Shown piece by piece: positions 1 to 12,060 of a stretch of DNA of 64,000 nt. A program made the translations under genes and the position numbers. The notes beneath the pieces were generated by a model, which made no database searches, was not told the origin of the DNA, and saw nothing but the letters and a program-made list of their open reading frames with translations. The stretch comes from Cynocephalus volans. Its lineage: Eukaryota; Chordata; Mammalia; Dermoptera; Cynocephalidae. The stretch covers positions 27,503,577 through 27,567,576 of the forward strand of contig NC_084462.1 of assembly GCF_027409185.1 (NCBI RefSeq), given 5' to 3'. Numbering within the stretch: position 1 is the first letter of the stretch; each line of letters opens with the position of its first letter.

Positions 1-226
1 GGTTTTGTGTTCCAGATTTCTCAGTATATGCCATTTTTTTATTTACTTCTATGTTTCTGGGACCAGTTTGGTGAGGATTCTCAACCCATTGGGGTGTGAT
101 GTGAAAGGTTTTACTTATTTCAGTAACTGACACCCAGCTGTGTTGTATTGAACCTCATCTTGCTGATCAGCAGATTCTTTAAGAACATGTTGGACAGATT
201 TCATTCTGGTCACTTATGCTTTTTAG
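1..226. other. Unassigned AT-rich sequence
   Basis: No gene or repeat could be named with confidence. The base composition resembles the old antisense L1 remnants further on. The short open frame from 148 runs into the SINE that starts at 242 and is not a gene. Confidence 0.4.
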
Positions 227-241
227 AACATTGTCATTCTA

Positions 242-423
242 GGGCTGGCCTGTGGCTCACTGGGGAGAGGGTGGTGCTGATGGCACTAAGGCCACGGGTT
301 CAGGTCCCTTTAAAGGGATGGCCAGTTAGCTCACTTGGGAGAGCGTGCTGCTGATGACACTAAGTCAGGGGTTAGGATCCCCTTACCGGTCATCTTTTCT
401 TAAAAAAAAAAAAAAAAAAAAAA
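242..423 (+). mobile_element. Dimeric tRNA-Ile-derived SINE (CYN-like)
   Basis: Two tRNA-like halves are joined head to tail, the second starting near 319 (ATGGCCAGTTAGCTCACTT), followed by the family's 3' hallmark CCCCTTACCGGTCATCTTTT and a poly-A tail. A 15-bp target-site duplication flanks it at 227-241 and 424-438 (AACATTGTCATTCTA, one mismatch), which fixes the limits. Several CpG-type changes show that it is not the youngest copy. The family resembles the colugo CYN SINEs, an assignment made from memory. Confidence 0.88.
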
Positions 424-439
424 AACACTGTCATTCTAA

Positions 440-955
440 TATTTAAAACCCAATCCTATTGTTTTTAAAACTTCAGCCTCAGTCTTTAACCACACTTCTC
501 TCTCTCTAGAAGGCTGGCTGGAGAGGGGTCTGTTCTTTACACCCATCCCTTCTCTCTCAGGTGCTAATTGCTTTGGTGTGTTGGGATAGTGAGGAAGAAG
601 GGAAAGTGCACCCTCGCTTAATCAGGTGAGGCTACAGTTCTTTCTTGGTCAAAATTGCTCCTCCGCCCATAGTGACAAGCCATCTGTTGACACCTTCTGT
701 GTGGTACACGTTTAGATGGTGGCTCTCTTGCAGCATGTGAATGAACTCTTCAGAGGGTGCTGGAGGGTGTACGTCACCTAGCTGACAGCCCTTTTGAAGG
801 AGAAGCAGATATTGGCAAGATGATTGGGCCTGGCAGCCTTTTGTGTTGACCCATCGTAACGTCCCGTCCCCCCGCTGGGTCAGACGCTCACTGTTCGTTT
901 TTACTGCCATCTTCCTTATTCGTCCGTTTGGGAACTGGAATCTTTATTGAACTTC
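440..955. other. Intergenic, nothing recognised
   Basis: No convincing gene or repeat is seen. A 92-codon antisense open frame at 632-910 has no recognisable domain, splice context or codon pattern and is treated as chance. Confidence 0.4.
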
Positions 956-959
956 ATGG

Positions 960-1985
960 TCTTGAGACATTCAAGACACTAAATGTATTCTACTATATTA
1001 CTGTGACTTACAATTTCTTTTTTTCCCATGGGTTATTTACAGATGTGTTGCTTAATTAACAAATATTTGAGATTTTCTAGATTTTTTAATTTCGCTAGAG
1101 TCAAAGGACATAATCCATATGATTCTAGTCCTTTTTAATTTATTGAGACTTGTTTTATGGTCCAACATTTAATCTTACCTTGGTGATTTTTCCATGTGCA
1201 CTTAAAAATATGTATTCTACAGTTGTTGGTTATGGTGTTCTGTAGGTGTCAATTATGTCGAGCTGTCTGATAGGTGTTTGGGTGTTCTATGTCCTTACCG
1301 GTTTTCTGTCTGCTCAAACTATCACTATCGCAGAAGAGTATTAAAATCTCCAACTGTAATTGTTTTTTTTCTATTTTTCCCTTTAATTTTGTTGGTTTTT
1401 GCTTCATGTATGTTGAATCTCTACTATTAGATGAATACACATTCATCTTAATGACTTGACTGTTTTGTAAAATGTCCTTCTTTATCTCTAATAATATTAC
1501 TGTCCTAAAGTCATACTTTGTCTTATATTAATGTAGTCACTCCAGCATTTTAGGATTGTTTACATGACATATCTTTTCCCATCCTATTATTTTTAACCGA
1601 TCTATATTTATTTTTAATGTGTATCTCTTGTAAAAAACATATAGTTGCATGGTTTGTTTTTTTTTAGTCCAATCTGATAATTTCCGCCTTTTAATTGAAG
1701 TGATTAGACATTTACGTTTCGTTAAGAATTGATATGGTTGAGTTTAAATCTACCATAGTTTTCTATTTGTCTACATCTTTTTGTTCTTTTCTTCCTTTTG
1801 GATTGAATTGTTGTTTTGGTTTGTGTGGCGTGTGTGTGTTTTAGTGTTCCACTTTATCTCTTCTATTGCTTATTAACTCTACCATTGGGTTTTATTTTTT
1901 TAGTGGTTGCTCTAGGGTTTCCAGTATTCAACTTCAACTTACCACAGTCTAGCTTCAAATAATGTTATTTCACTTCATATTTAAC
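960..1985 (-). mobile_element. Old LINE-1 (L1M-type) fragment, antisense
   Basis: The + strand reads as the reverse complement of ancient L1: the stretch around 1470-1700 (TCCTTCTTTATCTCTAATAA, CACTCCAGCATTTT, CCAATCTGATAATTTC) and the TTAGTGGTTGCTCTAGGGTT segment near 1900 are typical of antisense L1M. No frame is intact. Both ends are approximate, and subfamily assignment would need RepeatMasker. Confidence 0.7.
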
Positions 1986-1989
1986 ATAC

Positions 1990-2440
1990 AAAACCTAAAA
2001 TTTAGTGGCTTAAAACAACAACTATTTCATTATCTATCGTGATTTCATAGGTTAGGAATTTGTGCAGAGCCGAGTTGGTGATTCTTCTGCTGCATGTGCC
2101 ATTGATTGGGGTTACTTGGTGGTATTCAGCTGACAGATGAGCTGGTCAGAGGGTCCAAGATGGCTTCACTCACTTGTTTTGGCACCTGGGTGGGGGTGGC
2201 TGGAATTCTGGGCTTAGGTGGGACAGTTAACTGTAGCCTCCGTGTGGCTTCTCCAGTGTAATGGTCTTAGCATAGTCAGACTTACATGGCAGCTTGGGTC
2301 TGTGATCTGAGGAATAAATGGGAGGTGCAGTGTTGCAAAAGAGAAGTGTGGAAGCTGCCAGTCTTCAAAAGCCTGGACCAGGATGCTGGCACAGCATCAT
2401 CACTTCCACCTTAGTGTAGTGGGCACAGCAGTCACAGAGC
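1990..2440. repeat. Ancient interspersed repeat, family unassigned
   Basis: The segment contains AGTGGCTTAAAACAACAAC, a TTCTTCTGCTGCATGTG block and TCCAAGATGGCTTCACTCAC. I recognise these as one common old mammalian dispersed repeat, probably LTR- or DNA-transposon-derived, but I cannot name the family. A related copy seems to occur at 34925-35215. No coding potential. Confidence 0.5.
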
Positions 2441-2469
2441 CTGCCCAGATTAGGGTGGTAGTGGGGGAT

Positions 2470-3000
2470 GCTCTCCGTGCTTCTCTTTTTATGCCCCTGT
2501 AATGTGTGTTTCACAAAGCAGCCAGAATAATTTTTTAATGACATTTCTCTGTTCAGAACCTCCAGTGGCTTCCCATTGCACTCAGAATAAAATCTAAAGT
2601 TCTTCCTCATGTCTGCGTGGTACTGTGTGATTTGCCCCTTACTGTTGCTCTAGTTTTATTTCCTAACTTTACTTCCTGTGTTCATTCCACTTTAGCCACA
2701 CTGGCTTCCTTGATGTTTCTCAAATGCTCTAATCATGCTCCTGACTCTTGGCCTTTGTGCATATATTCCTACAGCCCAAATGCTCTTCTCCTGACTCTTC
2801 ACAGAGCTCAGTCTACTCAAATGACCCCTCATTAGAGAGGTCTTTCCTGGTTACTTCATGTTAAATAGCAACATCATTCTGCACCCCCGTATCCTGATTA
2901 TTTTTCTTTATAACACTTATATATTTGCTTATCTGTCTCTTTATACCACTAAAAAGACCTCCATAAGGGTGGTGGCTTTGATATTTGCAAGTTGAATTTC
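2470..3000 (+). repeat. LINE-2 (L2) 3' fragment
   Basis: It carries the usual L2 sense blocks in order: CCTCCAGTGGCTTCCCATTG, then CTTGGCCTTTGTGCATAT, an AGAGAGGTCTTTCCTGG block, and a segment ending TCCATAAGGGTGGTGGC. The copy is strongly diverged and has no open frame. Ends are approximate. Confidence 0.75.
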
Positions 3001-4320
3001 ACTGGTGCCATATTTTTTATAAATTGTTATAAAGGCCATTCAACAAAGGTTTAATGCGTATTTGAGCTTAACCAACAGAGTACCATAGTATTTGTTACCC
3101 AAAAGCACTATTAATACTAGACTTAAATGAAAAGTAAGATGGAAACTTGAGGAAGCATTGGCCTTCCCACCCCCCGCCAGCACTGTGCCCACCTGCTGCT
3201 ATTGCCCAAGGGAAAAAGATGTCACAGGCAGGTCTCTCTCTTCACCTTTCAGAAATTGCTCTTCTGGAAGAAGGAAGCGAAAGAAGTATTCTTACTTCAG
3301 AGCCCCCGCCACCAAAAACATGGCCCAGACAGCTGTTCACACCAGCATACCAGTGTTGGGAAGGGGTGTATATATATAGCAAGCACCCTCTGTGCTCCAG
3401 CATTTACATGGCTAATAAATACCAGTGTTTGGCTCCAGGGAAAATAAAATGGGGGGAGGGTGGGCAGGCAATAACTGCAGAACTATAAATGGTTCGTTAT
3501 AATAGCTTTCATGTGTGTGCCCTTCAGATAACTGCCGCACGTGGTTTTGTAACAGCTCAGTTATTATCACACACGTTTTATAGATGAGGGAACAAAGGAT
3601 CTGTGTGACTTGCCCAGGATCACACAGCAGGAAGTAGTGGAGCCTGGGAGTCAAACCCAGGCCTGCTGGTTCGAGAGAGACACTACCATGCCTTCTCTCT
3701 GCTGTCAACACACACATGGTGGTGATCTGTCTGTGTAGCATAAAGCAGATGACAGGAAGAGCACAAAACTGCACTGTGGAGCCACATGCGAGACGCTTGT
3801 CCACGCTTCTTGCTTGGTTACATTTTGAGGGTCTCTAACAAACCCCAGTGTTTGTTACAGGGGTTTTGTGGTATCCCACTGAAAATAGGGGTGTTTTTCC
3901 CACCTTTAAATGGTTAAGGAAATGCCACTCCTTGTGGAACAGTTAAGAAAAATTAACAGATTAAAGTCCTACCTGCATTCAGAAACTAGTTATTTACCTT
4001 CGTTCCTTATCTGAAAAATGAAGAAATTAAACTGGATGATCTCTTAGGGTCCTTTCTATCCTGTTTTCTGAGATTGTGTCTTATCTTCTCAATTTGACGT
4101 TTCCAAACCACCATATTAATTGGTCACAGTTTCCCAGAGCCCATGTAGTAGGCCGTACAGTGGTACCATCTGTCTCCTGTTCCCGACTAGTTGTCATTGG
4201 CTGTGCCCTGCTCCCTGAACTGCAGACCCAGCCCTCACCTTTGGCTGCCTCTGTCCACATTACCGTGACCGCATTGTGGTAGCTTTAGGTTGTGTTTGCT
4301 TGTCTTTGGGAGTACTGAGG
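3001..4320. other. Intergenic with a MIR
   Basis: An antisense MIR lies at about 3560-3690, shown by TTATAGATGAGGGAACAAAG and ACTTGCCCAGGATCACACAG. The rest holds nothing I can name. The overlapping short frames around 3147-3800 are chance. Confidence 0.5.
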
Positions 4321-4358
4321 TCTGTTGTATTTCTCACTGCTGTGTTTGATTCCTAGAT

Positions 4359-4815
4359 TCTTCAACACCTTCAAGCAAAAGAAGTGGGCTGCTGGAGTTC
4401 TCCATCATTATTGTGGGTGGAGTGCAAGGAGCTGGAAAGCATCCCTGCTGCCCACCCTGCTGCAGTGACCTGCCTGGAAGGAGCCAGAACCCCGCAGCCT
4501 GGTCCTTGCCTCATCTCTCACTGCACTGCTGGAATGTGTGTTCACAGGAGCTGTTTTCTGCTTCACATTTTCATACACAGAGTGAGGAAGTGTAGCTGTT
4601 GACAAGTAGAAAACTGTTGGGTTTTTTTTAGGTGGTTTCTTGTTTTTTTAAATGGAATTAGTCCCTGGCTTTTCTCCCAGTCTCATCCCCTCTTCCAGCT
4701 GCTAATGTTAATAGGTAAATACAAGTAGAGATTGCTTTGTGTATTTTGTAGCATTCTCTGTTTTGAAGAATTATGTTACAAATGTTTTTGTTGTAAATAA
4801 ATAAAACTCTTTCTT
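4359..4815 (+). other. Possible terminal exon of an unidentified transcript
   Basis: A plausible splice acceptor (TGTGTTTGATTCCTAG, ending at 4358) is followed by about 450 bp of non-repetitive sequence and then AATAAATAAA near 4795-4804, a strong polyadenylation signal. From the acceptor the three frames close within 100-250 nt. No translation resembles a protein I know. FKBP6 lies upstream of FZD9 in human on the same strand, but its conserved C-terminus is not visible here. It could be a lncRNA end, an untranslated exon, or chance. Confidence 0.3.
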
Positions 4816-6520
4816 GTCCTAGCAAGATCCAGTGCAAATTAATTGTGTGAATTCAGTTAAACTTCTAAAAACTTTAGTAGGTGGAGTAGAGGGAAGCCAT
4901 TTGCAAACCAGTTGGATCAGCAAGAGTGGGAACTGGGTTTGTTTTCTGGATCTGCAGCAATTCTTTTTGATTTGCCTAATAATAAAACGCTTGCACACTT
5001 GGATAGGGGTTCCCTTGAAACCTCTCCTGTGGAGAGCTGTTGCAGGACAAGTTGGTTGGAAACCTTGAAGCCGGTTAATCCTCCTATATTGGGCTCCGCA
5101 GGGCTCCCTGCCCTACACGGACCTCTCTGGAGCTGGGGCCTGACTCCCCGCAGGCCTCAGTGTCGCACCGCCATGTGTTCTGTGCTCCTCCCTGGTGTTG
5201 AGGCAGGAGACGCCCCACCTCCTGGGCTCTGCCCCACCTCTCAGCCGGTTCTGCTGCCCCCACCCCTGCAGTCACCCCACAGCAGAGCATCCCCATCAGC
5301 CTGTCCACGTGCCCAGGTCTTTCCCGCAACCCTTCCACTGCCCTTGGATCCTCTTACCACCTCCGTGGCCTCTCGTTACCCTCCTGGACCCTTGTCTTCC
5401 TTCCTGGCTGACCTTCCTCCAGAGCGTTGTCTGCACTGGCTTTCCACTGTCGGGCAGTCTCCATCAGCCCTGCCTCCGCCACCGCACCGCAGGCCTGCGG
5501 CAGTCTCCAGCCAGCAGCCATTCCCCTGTCCTCACTGGACTGGACTTGGCTGTTTTGCATCTTCCTCCTTCCCAAGACGCTCTCCTCCCAGAAGTCCCAG
5601 GCTCCCATGCCCTGGGTCTCCTTGTGCCTCTTTGGGAAGGCACCCTCTGGTTTTCCTGTTCTTGGTGCCCTCCTGCTGCTGCTGTCGGGGGTGGGGGGAC
5701 ACTTCAGAGCACTTCAGATGTAATTCAGGCACTCAGCAGCCAAGAGCTGTGACAAGTGACCCATCCAGACTGTGCTGGGAGACTGGGTGTGCTCCCTGCC
5801 AGCAGGCGCCTGGCCTGTGTCCCCACCTTCCATGTTCTGACAGGATCGGGTCAGAGAGCAGAAACCAAGAGGCCTCCCCACGAGCCTCCTGCCCCTCCTG
5901 CAGGGCTTCCCTCCACCCCACTGCTGGAGTGGTAGCCCCAGGAGAGCGTTTTTCTCAAGAGGCCATGAGACTTTTGCTGATGTTTCTCAAATCTGCACCT
6001 CAAGACCCCATGACCACGGCTGGCTTCATCTGGAGGCAGATGTCCATTAGTCCCTCCAGATTCAGGAGGGCCCAGACCCAACCATCACCTCAGCCTACAC
6101 CCACACCAGCCAGCCTGCTCTGCCGAGCCCTGGGTCAGCAACCAGCATGGTTTTCTGTTCAACTCGCCCTTTTGGCCTCCTGCAGTGTGGCCGCGCAGCC
6201 AAAATGGTCCTTCTAAAGGTCAGTGCTGCCATCCTCAAGTGACATGGTGGTGGTGTTCACACCTGGGCCTTCATCCACCTCCTCTCCTCAGTTGGTGCCG
6301 CTTGACTCCCTGTCCCCAGCCCTGCCTCCCACCCCATAGCGCACACACACACACCTCGTAGCCTGAAGTGGTGGGAGCCAGCTGTCCGCTGCCCACTCTC
6401 TGTTCGGCCTTCTTTCCTGGCCACATCTTGGAATAAAGTTCCTGAAGGACCTTGAGCAGAGTGCCTGATGAGACTGGTGTTTTGGGAGGATTACTCTGGA
6501 CAAAATCTTTCGGGAAGGCA
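4816..6520. other. C-rich intergenic sequence, no gene recognised
   Basis: A 434-codon open frame at 4912-6216 comes from C-rich, stop-poor DNA. Its translation is a Pro/Ser/Leu/Cys-rich string with no domain, and the adjacent frames and the opposite strand are also open. Fragments near 6150-6300 resemble diverged L2. There are no splice signals or coding periodicity that I could defend, so it is not called as a gene. Confidence 0.5.
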
Positions 6521-6524
6521 GTTT

Positions 6525-6735
6525 GAAAATGTTAAAAGATTAATACACACTCTTCAACCCGGCAATCCCACCTGTAGGACACTGAACTTCAAAAACGTTT
6601 ACACCGGTGGACAGAAAAGATGTTAATTTTACCACTGTTGGTGACGTGAAATTGGGAACAACTGTGAGTCCTCCAGAGGGACTAGTGAGAGAGGTCACAG
6701 CACTGTGCTGGGGCACACCGTGGCTTTTAAAGAAT
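6525..6735 (+). mobile_element. Old L1 ORF2 3' fragment
   Basis: CCGGCAATCCCACCTGTAGG followed by the GTTGGTGACGTGAAATTGGG region matches the degraded end of L1 ORF2 in sense orientation. It is short, broken, and lies directly upstream of the CKS2 pseudogene insertion. Confidence 0.55.
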
Positions 6736-6742
6736 AAGATCT

Positions 6743-7341
6743 AGGTCTCAGTAGAGTCTGTGCCTGCTCTTCTGCTCTTAGGATTCCCGCCCTGCCATGT
6801 GGCAGGATGGCCCATGAGCAGATCTGCTACTCAGACAAGTGACCGATGAGCATTATGAGTACCAGCATGTTGTTACCCAGAGAACTTTCCAAACAAGTAC
6901 CCCAAACCCTCTGATGTCTGAAGAGGAGTGGAGGAGACTTGGTGTCCAACAGAGTCTAGGCTGGGCTCATGACATGATTCAAGAACCAGAACGTATATCC
7001 TTCCCTTTAGACCGCCTCTTCCAAAAGATCAACAAAAATGAAGCCTATGTGGGGATCGTCAATTAAACCTTTCTCAAATTCAACGTGTATGTGCATATAG
7101 GGTAGTATTGGGTGAATACTTGAAAATGCACAAATCATTCCTCCATGATCACGTGTGCTCATGCGAGCTGTAGTCCCCACAGCGACAGAGCTCAGTTACA
7201 AGCAGCCGCACATAGGTTACCATAAGGCGTTGAAGGTAAAACTCCTGCTTGCTTTTTCTCTTAATATGATGTCATATAAGTGCCTGTTTAACTTTGCCTG
7301 TTACTCTTGTTACAGTTTGTACATTGCGTTTTTTTAAAACA
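6743..7341 (+). pseudogene. CKS2P: CKS2 processed pseudogene
   Basis: This is an intronless copy of the mRNA for CKS2, the small cyclin-dependent-kinase regulatory subunit of 79 residues. The initiator ATG lies near 6808 and the frame matches CKS2 to SDK, where a deletion brings an in-frame TGA at 6840-6842. Two further small deletions follow, and the frame then recovers in LMSEEEWRRLGVQQSLGW. Missense changes follow (HDMIQEPE where the parent has HYMIHEPE), and the parental C-terminal QQK stop region is shifted. The 3' UTR is retained and ends in a decayed T/A-rich tail. Similar 12-13-bp stretches at about 6730-6742 and 7342-7354 (AAGAATAAGATCT / AAGAATGAGAACG) look like a target-site duplication. 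L1-mediated retroposition is inferred. Confidence 0.9.
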
Positions 7342-7355
7342 AGAATGAGAACGTG

Positions 7356-9384
7356 TGGAAAAATACATGAAGTCTGAATACATTAATGTGTATGAAGGAC
7401 TGGCTCAAACTCAGCAGTGGTCACTCACGGCAAGCGCAGCGTGGGAAGATGAAGGAGGATTCCTTATTTTTTCTGAGTGTATCTGTGGTTTAAGACACAC
7501 CCAAGTATTGTTAGTGTCGTTAATAGACCGAGGGGGAGGAGTAACGGCTGTGGAGGGGCAGGCCGGGCTGCAGCCAGCGCGCCGGGACCAACGCTGGCCG
7601 GTGGGTGTGAGGAGCACTCTGGGGAAGACGAGCCGGCTGCCCCTCACCCGCCACACATGTGTCTGAGCGGGACATTGGTGTCTTCTGCTTCTGCCAGGGA
7701 ACAAGGAAAGCAGCTGCGTATTGGAGTTCTCCAGAAAAGAACTTCGGGAAGGGCTCTCCACCCGAGGGCAGCAGGTGGCACTTAAGTGGCCTTCAGGCAT
7801 TGGCTTTGGCCACATCGCTGGGGGGGGTTGGGGTTTAGTTCCCTTTTTGACCTCAGATGCAGAGGGTAGAGTTAGTTATTCTCCCAGTCACAGCCCATCC
7901 TGATCACCATCTCCACGGTCATTTCAGAGAGAAGGTGGTTGAGGCCCAGGTAGAGACAGGTGGCGCTGAGATAGATCCCGGCTCCGACTTGGAGCCATGC
8001 TCTTTCCCCGAGGCCATCAAGGATTCTGTGCCTAGGGCCAGGCGCTGTCTTCTGAGAAGGGGATCTGAGCTCTCTTTTCCCTGTCAACAAAGCCTGGAAG
8101 GACTTGGCTGGCTTTTGCTGAGCAAATCGGGCAACAGGTGGCGACATAACCTACTTCATGCTTTCTGGGCACGCCAGGTGGCCCCAGGGACGCTTGAATA
8201 CCCACCTCGGCCACATGCAGTGGTCTGGGCCTGTGTGTTTCTGTCTACCACTCAACTGCTGAACAGCACACAGTGAAGGGTGTCAGGGATGCAGCTTGCA
8301 GAGAGTGGAGAAGGCAGCAGGGGCAGGAAAGCCTGGCGGGGAGGTGATTTGAACAGCCTTTAAAAAGAGGGCCCTGACAGAACTGCTCCAGACGCAGTGT
8401 GTGGCAGGAGCAGAGTCCTAGAGCATTTGAGGAGATGAGTGGGCAGACAAGACCGGACCCCAGAAGGCTGTGGGGGTGTCGGGCTGAGGAGGCTGGACCA
8501 CGCCTGTCTGCAGAGAGGGACCCTAAAGGCTCCTCTGCCCCAGCTGGAAACCAGTCCTGGAGCTCCATCCTTTCTTGGGCTCTGGAGCCAGGCTTGCTGG
8601 AGGGAAGAGGCTGTGCTCTTCTCTTGGCACCTGCTCTATCCTGCCCTGGTTAAGAAGCTGACCTTGACCTCTCTAATTGCTGTGGTCAACTCAGTCATGA
8701 GAAAGTCATCACAATGACGAGTGATTAGACAATCCAGAGCTTCAGCAAGCAAAGGGGCCTCAGTGTGTGTGTAGTGCAGGCGGGCGTGCATGGGCACACG
8801 TTTTGGGCCTAGGAGGCAAACATTCTAGAAAGAGAAATTTCAGCAGATAATAACAATAGAGTGTGATATAAATATTGTAATAAGTCAAGGAATGTTTCAT
8901 TGTTCTCATAAATGTGATATTCTTAATTCATAACTGTTCACAGTAACGGTGTGGCTGGGGTGAGGGGCCTCAAGTCAGATCTCCGTCCACCCTGCCCTGC
9001 TCCGTCTCACCAGCTCCCCTCTGGTGAGCTGGCCTCGCCTCTGGGGCAAGGGAGGACCACCCTCCTGGGAAGAAAACATTCAGACCCAGACAACCGACCA
9101 TCCAAAAAGGAAAAGAACTTGGGAGGTGATGGGGGGCTTTATAGCCAAAGAGAAATGGCAGAAAACCAGAACAGCACCAGGAGACAGACTCCAGACAAAT
9201 TACTACTTTGAAAAAGATGGATTCTGGAAAAGGTGCCACATGGCCTCCCAGAAAGAGCCCCAAACTCACTCCTGCAGGTGACTCTGACCCAGAGTCTCCA
9301 CAGTGACAGCTGTGAGGGCCTGTGCCAGGAGGGGGACATTCACTCAGTGCTGGGTACACCATGTCAAATTTGAACCTACGGTGT
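7356..9384. other. Intergenic, no gene recognised
   Basis: The composition is mixed to moderately GC-rich, with many overlapping short frames on both strands and no domain or repeat I can name with confidence. The stretch 8650-8750 is balanced in base composition and carries partly palindromic motifs (ATGAGAAAGTCATCAC), but nothing shows a function. Confidence 0.4.
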
Positions 9385-9441
9385 TATAACACCACGGTCA
9401 AGGGTTCAGATCCCTGTACTGTCCAGCCACAAAAAAAAAAA
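9385..9441 (+). mobile_element. SINE monomer fragment, tRNA-Ile-derived
   Basis: Only the 3' half of one tRNA-like unit is present: GTGTTATAACACCACGGTC, a B-box-like GGGTTCAGATCCCTG, then TACTGTCCAGCC and a poly-A tract. The 5' half is missing. A segment near 9255-9270 resembles the sequence after the A tail and might be a target-site duplication, which would imply an unusual 5' part. Confidence 0.65.
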
Positions 9442-9834
9442 GCCCAAACTCCTGATTTTGAACTTCACCTTGGCATCTCACACCATTCTGAGGCTAAGTG
9501 GAGATAACGCTGGAGCTGGATTCTGTTCTGGAAGGATGGGCTTGCCAACCTCATCTTGTTTTGTTTTTTAATGGCTACATAGCTCATGAGAGCACCACAC
9601 ACACGGCGTGGGCTGCATGCCCTCAGCACAAGGAAAAGGCAGGTCGTTTCCCTCGCCTGCTGCTGCGCTGTCCCCCAGCCCAGGCCCTTGAGCCAGATGC
9701 TTGGGTCCTGCCATCCTTCGTCCCACTCAGCCCCATCCCACTACCCTCTGAGGCCTTGGGTTTTGTATCTGTAAGTTTTGTATCTTACAGGTTCAAAGTC
9801 TCTTTTAAAAAAATAATGCTCTTGTACCTTCCCC

Positions 9835-10100
9835 TCCTCTTCATCTCTCTGCCCTTCCTGGATCTGAAACTAATGACTTCTCACCTTGATCACTGTGACA
9901 CTGTCCCAGCAGTGTCACCTGCCAGCCCTGTCCTGCCTGGCTGAAAGTCCTTCAGTAGCTCCGTAGCCTTTGGGATAAAGTTCAGACTCCCTAATTTAGC
10001 ACAGAAGCCTGGCCCCCCTCCAGCTGCTCTCCGCCTTCCAGCCAGACTGAGCCGTGTGCGGTTCCTGAAGGTTCCCACCATCCCGCAGAACCCCCCAAGG
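9835..10100 (+). repeat. LINE-2 fragment
   Basis: CCTTCAGTAGCTCCGTAGCC followed by TTTGGGATAAAGTTCAGACTC and GAAGCCTGGCCC is the L2 segment that precedes its 3' end. It is diverged and non-coding. Confidence 0.65.
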
Positions 10101-10374
10101 CTCATAAGCTTAAGGTGGCAAGACCTGGGGGTCAAGACACGTGTGTCCCCAGCTAACCATCAGCTGCCTCGACAATCATGGAAAAGAGGCCACACTCAGC
10201 ACAAAAGTGAATTTCTGTCCCCAATACAAATAAAAGCATGGGAACTTTCTCTTTGTTTGGTATTAAAATATTTCCTTCTCATGTTTAAAAAAAATATTTT
10301 TTTCTTTATACAAAAACCACATGTATAAGGTAGTTAAAAATGCATAAACCTGGAGAGAAAAAATAAGAGCTTAA

Positions 10375-10605
10375 GCCTTCACCTCCTCCAGGCAGCCTTC
10401 CCTGACCACTCTGACGTAGCTACCTCTAAGACGCCCAGCCCCCCTCGTTCCCATCCTACTGCAGATTCTGGATGGTCTGGCCAGACTTCTGGCAAAGCTG
10501 TGAGCCTCTAGAGGGCAGGGACAATATTTTACTTGACTTTGAATCTCCATCCCCCAGCACAGTCTGATAGACCAGAGCCACAGCTTGTTGAAGGAGTAAA
10601 TGGAT
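10375..10605 (+). repeat. LINE-2 3' end fragment
   Basis: GGCAGCCTTCCCTGACCACT, then CTAGAGGGCAGGGACAATAT and a GTTGAAGGAGTAAATGG end are in the usual order of an L2 3' terminus. Together with the fragment at 9835-10100 it may be one old insertion broken in the middle. Confidence 0.7.
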
Positions 10606-10619
10606 CTCATCAAGGCTCT

Positions 10620-12060
10620 TTGTCCACAAGCCTCATGAAATCCTTATGAGCAAGACGGGATGGTAATGCAGAATACATGGCTTGGACTGAAGTCTATGCT
10701 TGTCTGCTATGTTGAGGAAATCTGGTTTGAGGGCCTTCAAGAAAAAGGAAAATGACAAATCCAGGGTGACTGAGCTCAGAGTGAGCCACAGGGTACAATA
10801 CGGCACCTGCTGAGAGGGCAGGGCAGTGCCAGGGGTGGGGGCAGGCCTGAGACAGCATCCCATCAAGGTAGGTAGAGGCCATGCACTGTTCTGGGTGACC
10901 ACCTGCTGCGGGACCCCAGGTAGGTCTGCAGGCTGCTGTTCATCCCCAAAGCAGGCATGTGCCCAGAGGGCACAGGGAACTAAGTTGTGCCTGTGACTCC
11001 TTCTCCCCACCCCCCCATGACAACAGGCTGCCTCCCTCCATGCTGGTTGTGACACAGTGAGTGTCGGGGAGCCCTTGGGCCACAGCAAGCAACCAGTTGG
11101 CTAGAAAGGCAGTGAGGGTTTAAAACTTCATTATGAGTAGTAGTCAGAAAAATCAGAGTTAACTGGGAGAACTGAAGCCCTCAGCAATGTCAGCCACCTC
11201 TGCTATGGCCCCTAACCAATTCAGGTCCCCACCCAAGAGACAGCGTGACTCCCCAGCCCTGATTGGAGAAGGGGCCATCACAAGGTCACCGCCAGGCCCT
11301 CATCGCCACCATGTGCCTGCACCCCCACTGCACATGCACACACATGGCCTGCCTCCCGATGGCCGCTCCTCAATGGGCACTGCAAGATCCTCTCACCCCA
11401 CCCCACTTGCATTTGCAGTGTAAAGCCTAGATGGCCTGACCCCTGTGTGGCCACAGCCGATAGCAAACAGCCATCAATAGCACAGTGTCTCACACGGACA
11501 AAGAGCCTCACTCAAGCTCCGTGGAAGAGAGGTGGAAATCAGCAAGGTGCGTTTCCAACCTCAGAATCACTCAGCAGCCCTCCGTGCGTCACTGGGTCCC
11601 TCTTGATTCCATGAGGAGGCCTCTCCTAACCTCACCCTCACTTCTCCAATCCCCTCCCTTCGGAGCTCCCCACCCACTCCCCACCCAGGGACTTGGCTGC
11701 CTCCTCCGTAGAGGAGACCACAAGGCATGAAATAAACCCTCCCACCTGCCAAAAAGCCCCTTTCCTATCACCTCCTCCTTGCCCTGTGTCTCTGCCACCC
11801 TTGCCCCCTCCTCGGGGTCTTCGAGGGTACAAGCACCCACCGCTCCAGGTCGAGCTCATCTCTTTCTTTCACCCAGAGCCAGACCCTCATCTTATTCCAT
11901 GTATTTATGTCTTGAAAATGTAACCCACTCACACGATTCCAAACTGACTTCCAGCAAGCGCCCTCCCTCCCATGCCTGCCCCTCCCTTCGCACTGCTGGC
12001 AATTTCTTATGCTTCCTGGACAGCGAACAATTTTTTTTCCAAAAGGATGTCTTCTTATAT
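10620..12060. other. Intergenic, nothing recognised
   Basis: Neither strand shows a supported gene. The several frames of 60-150 codons overlap one another and show no domain. The 11600-11880 part is C-rich, low-complexity-like sequence. Confidence 0.4.

Noticed and set aside
4912-6216. A 434-codon open frame on the + strand
   Set aside because: C-rich, stop-poor DNA with other open frames in the same interval. The translation has no domain, signal or repeat of a known protein and no splice or promoter context.
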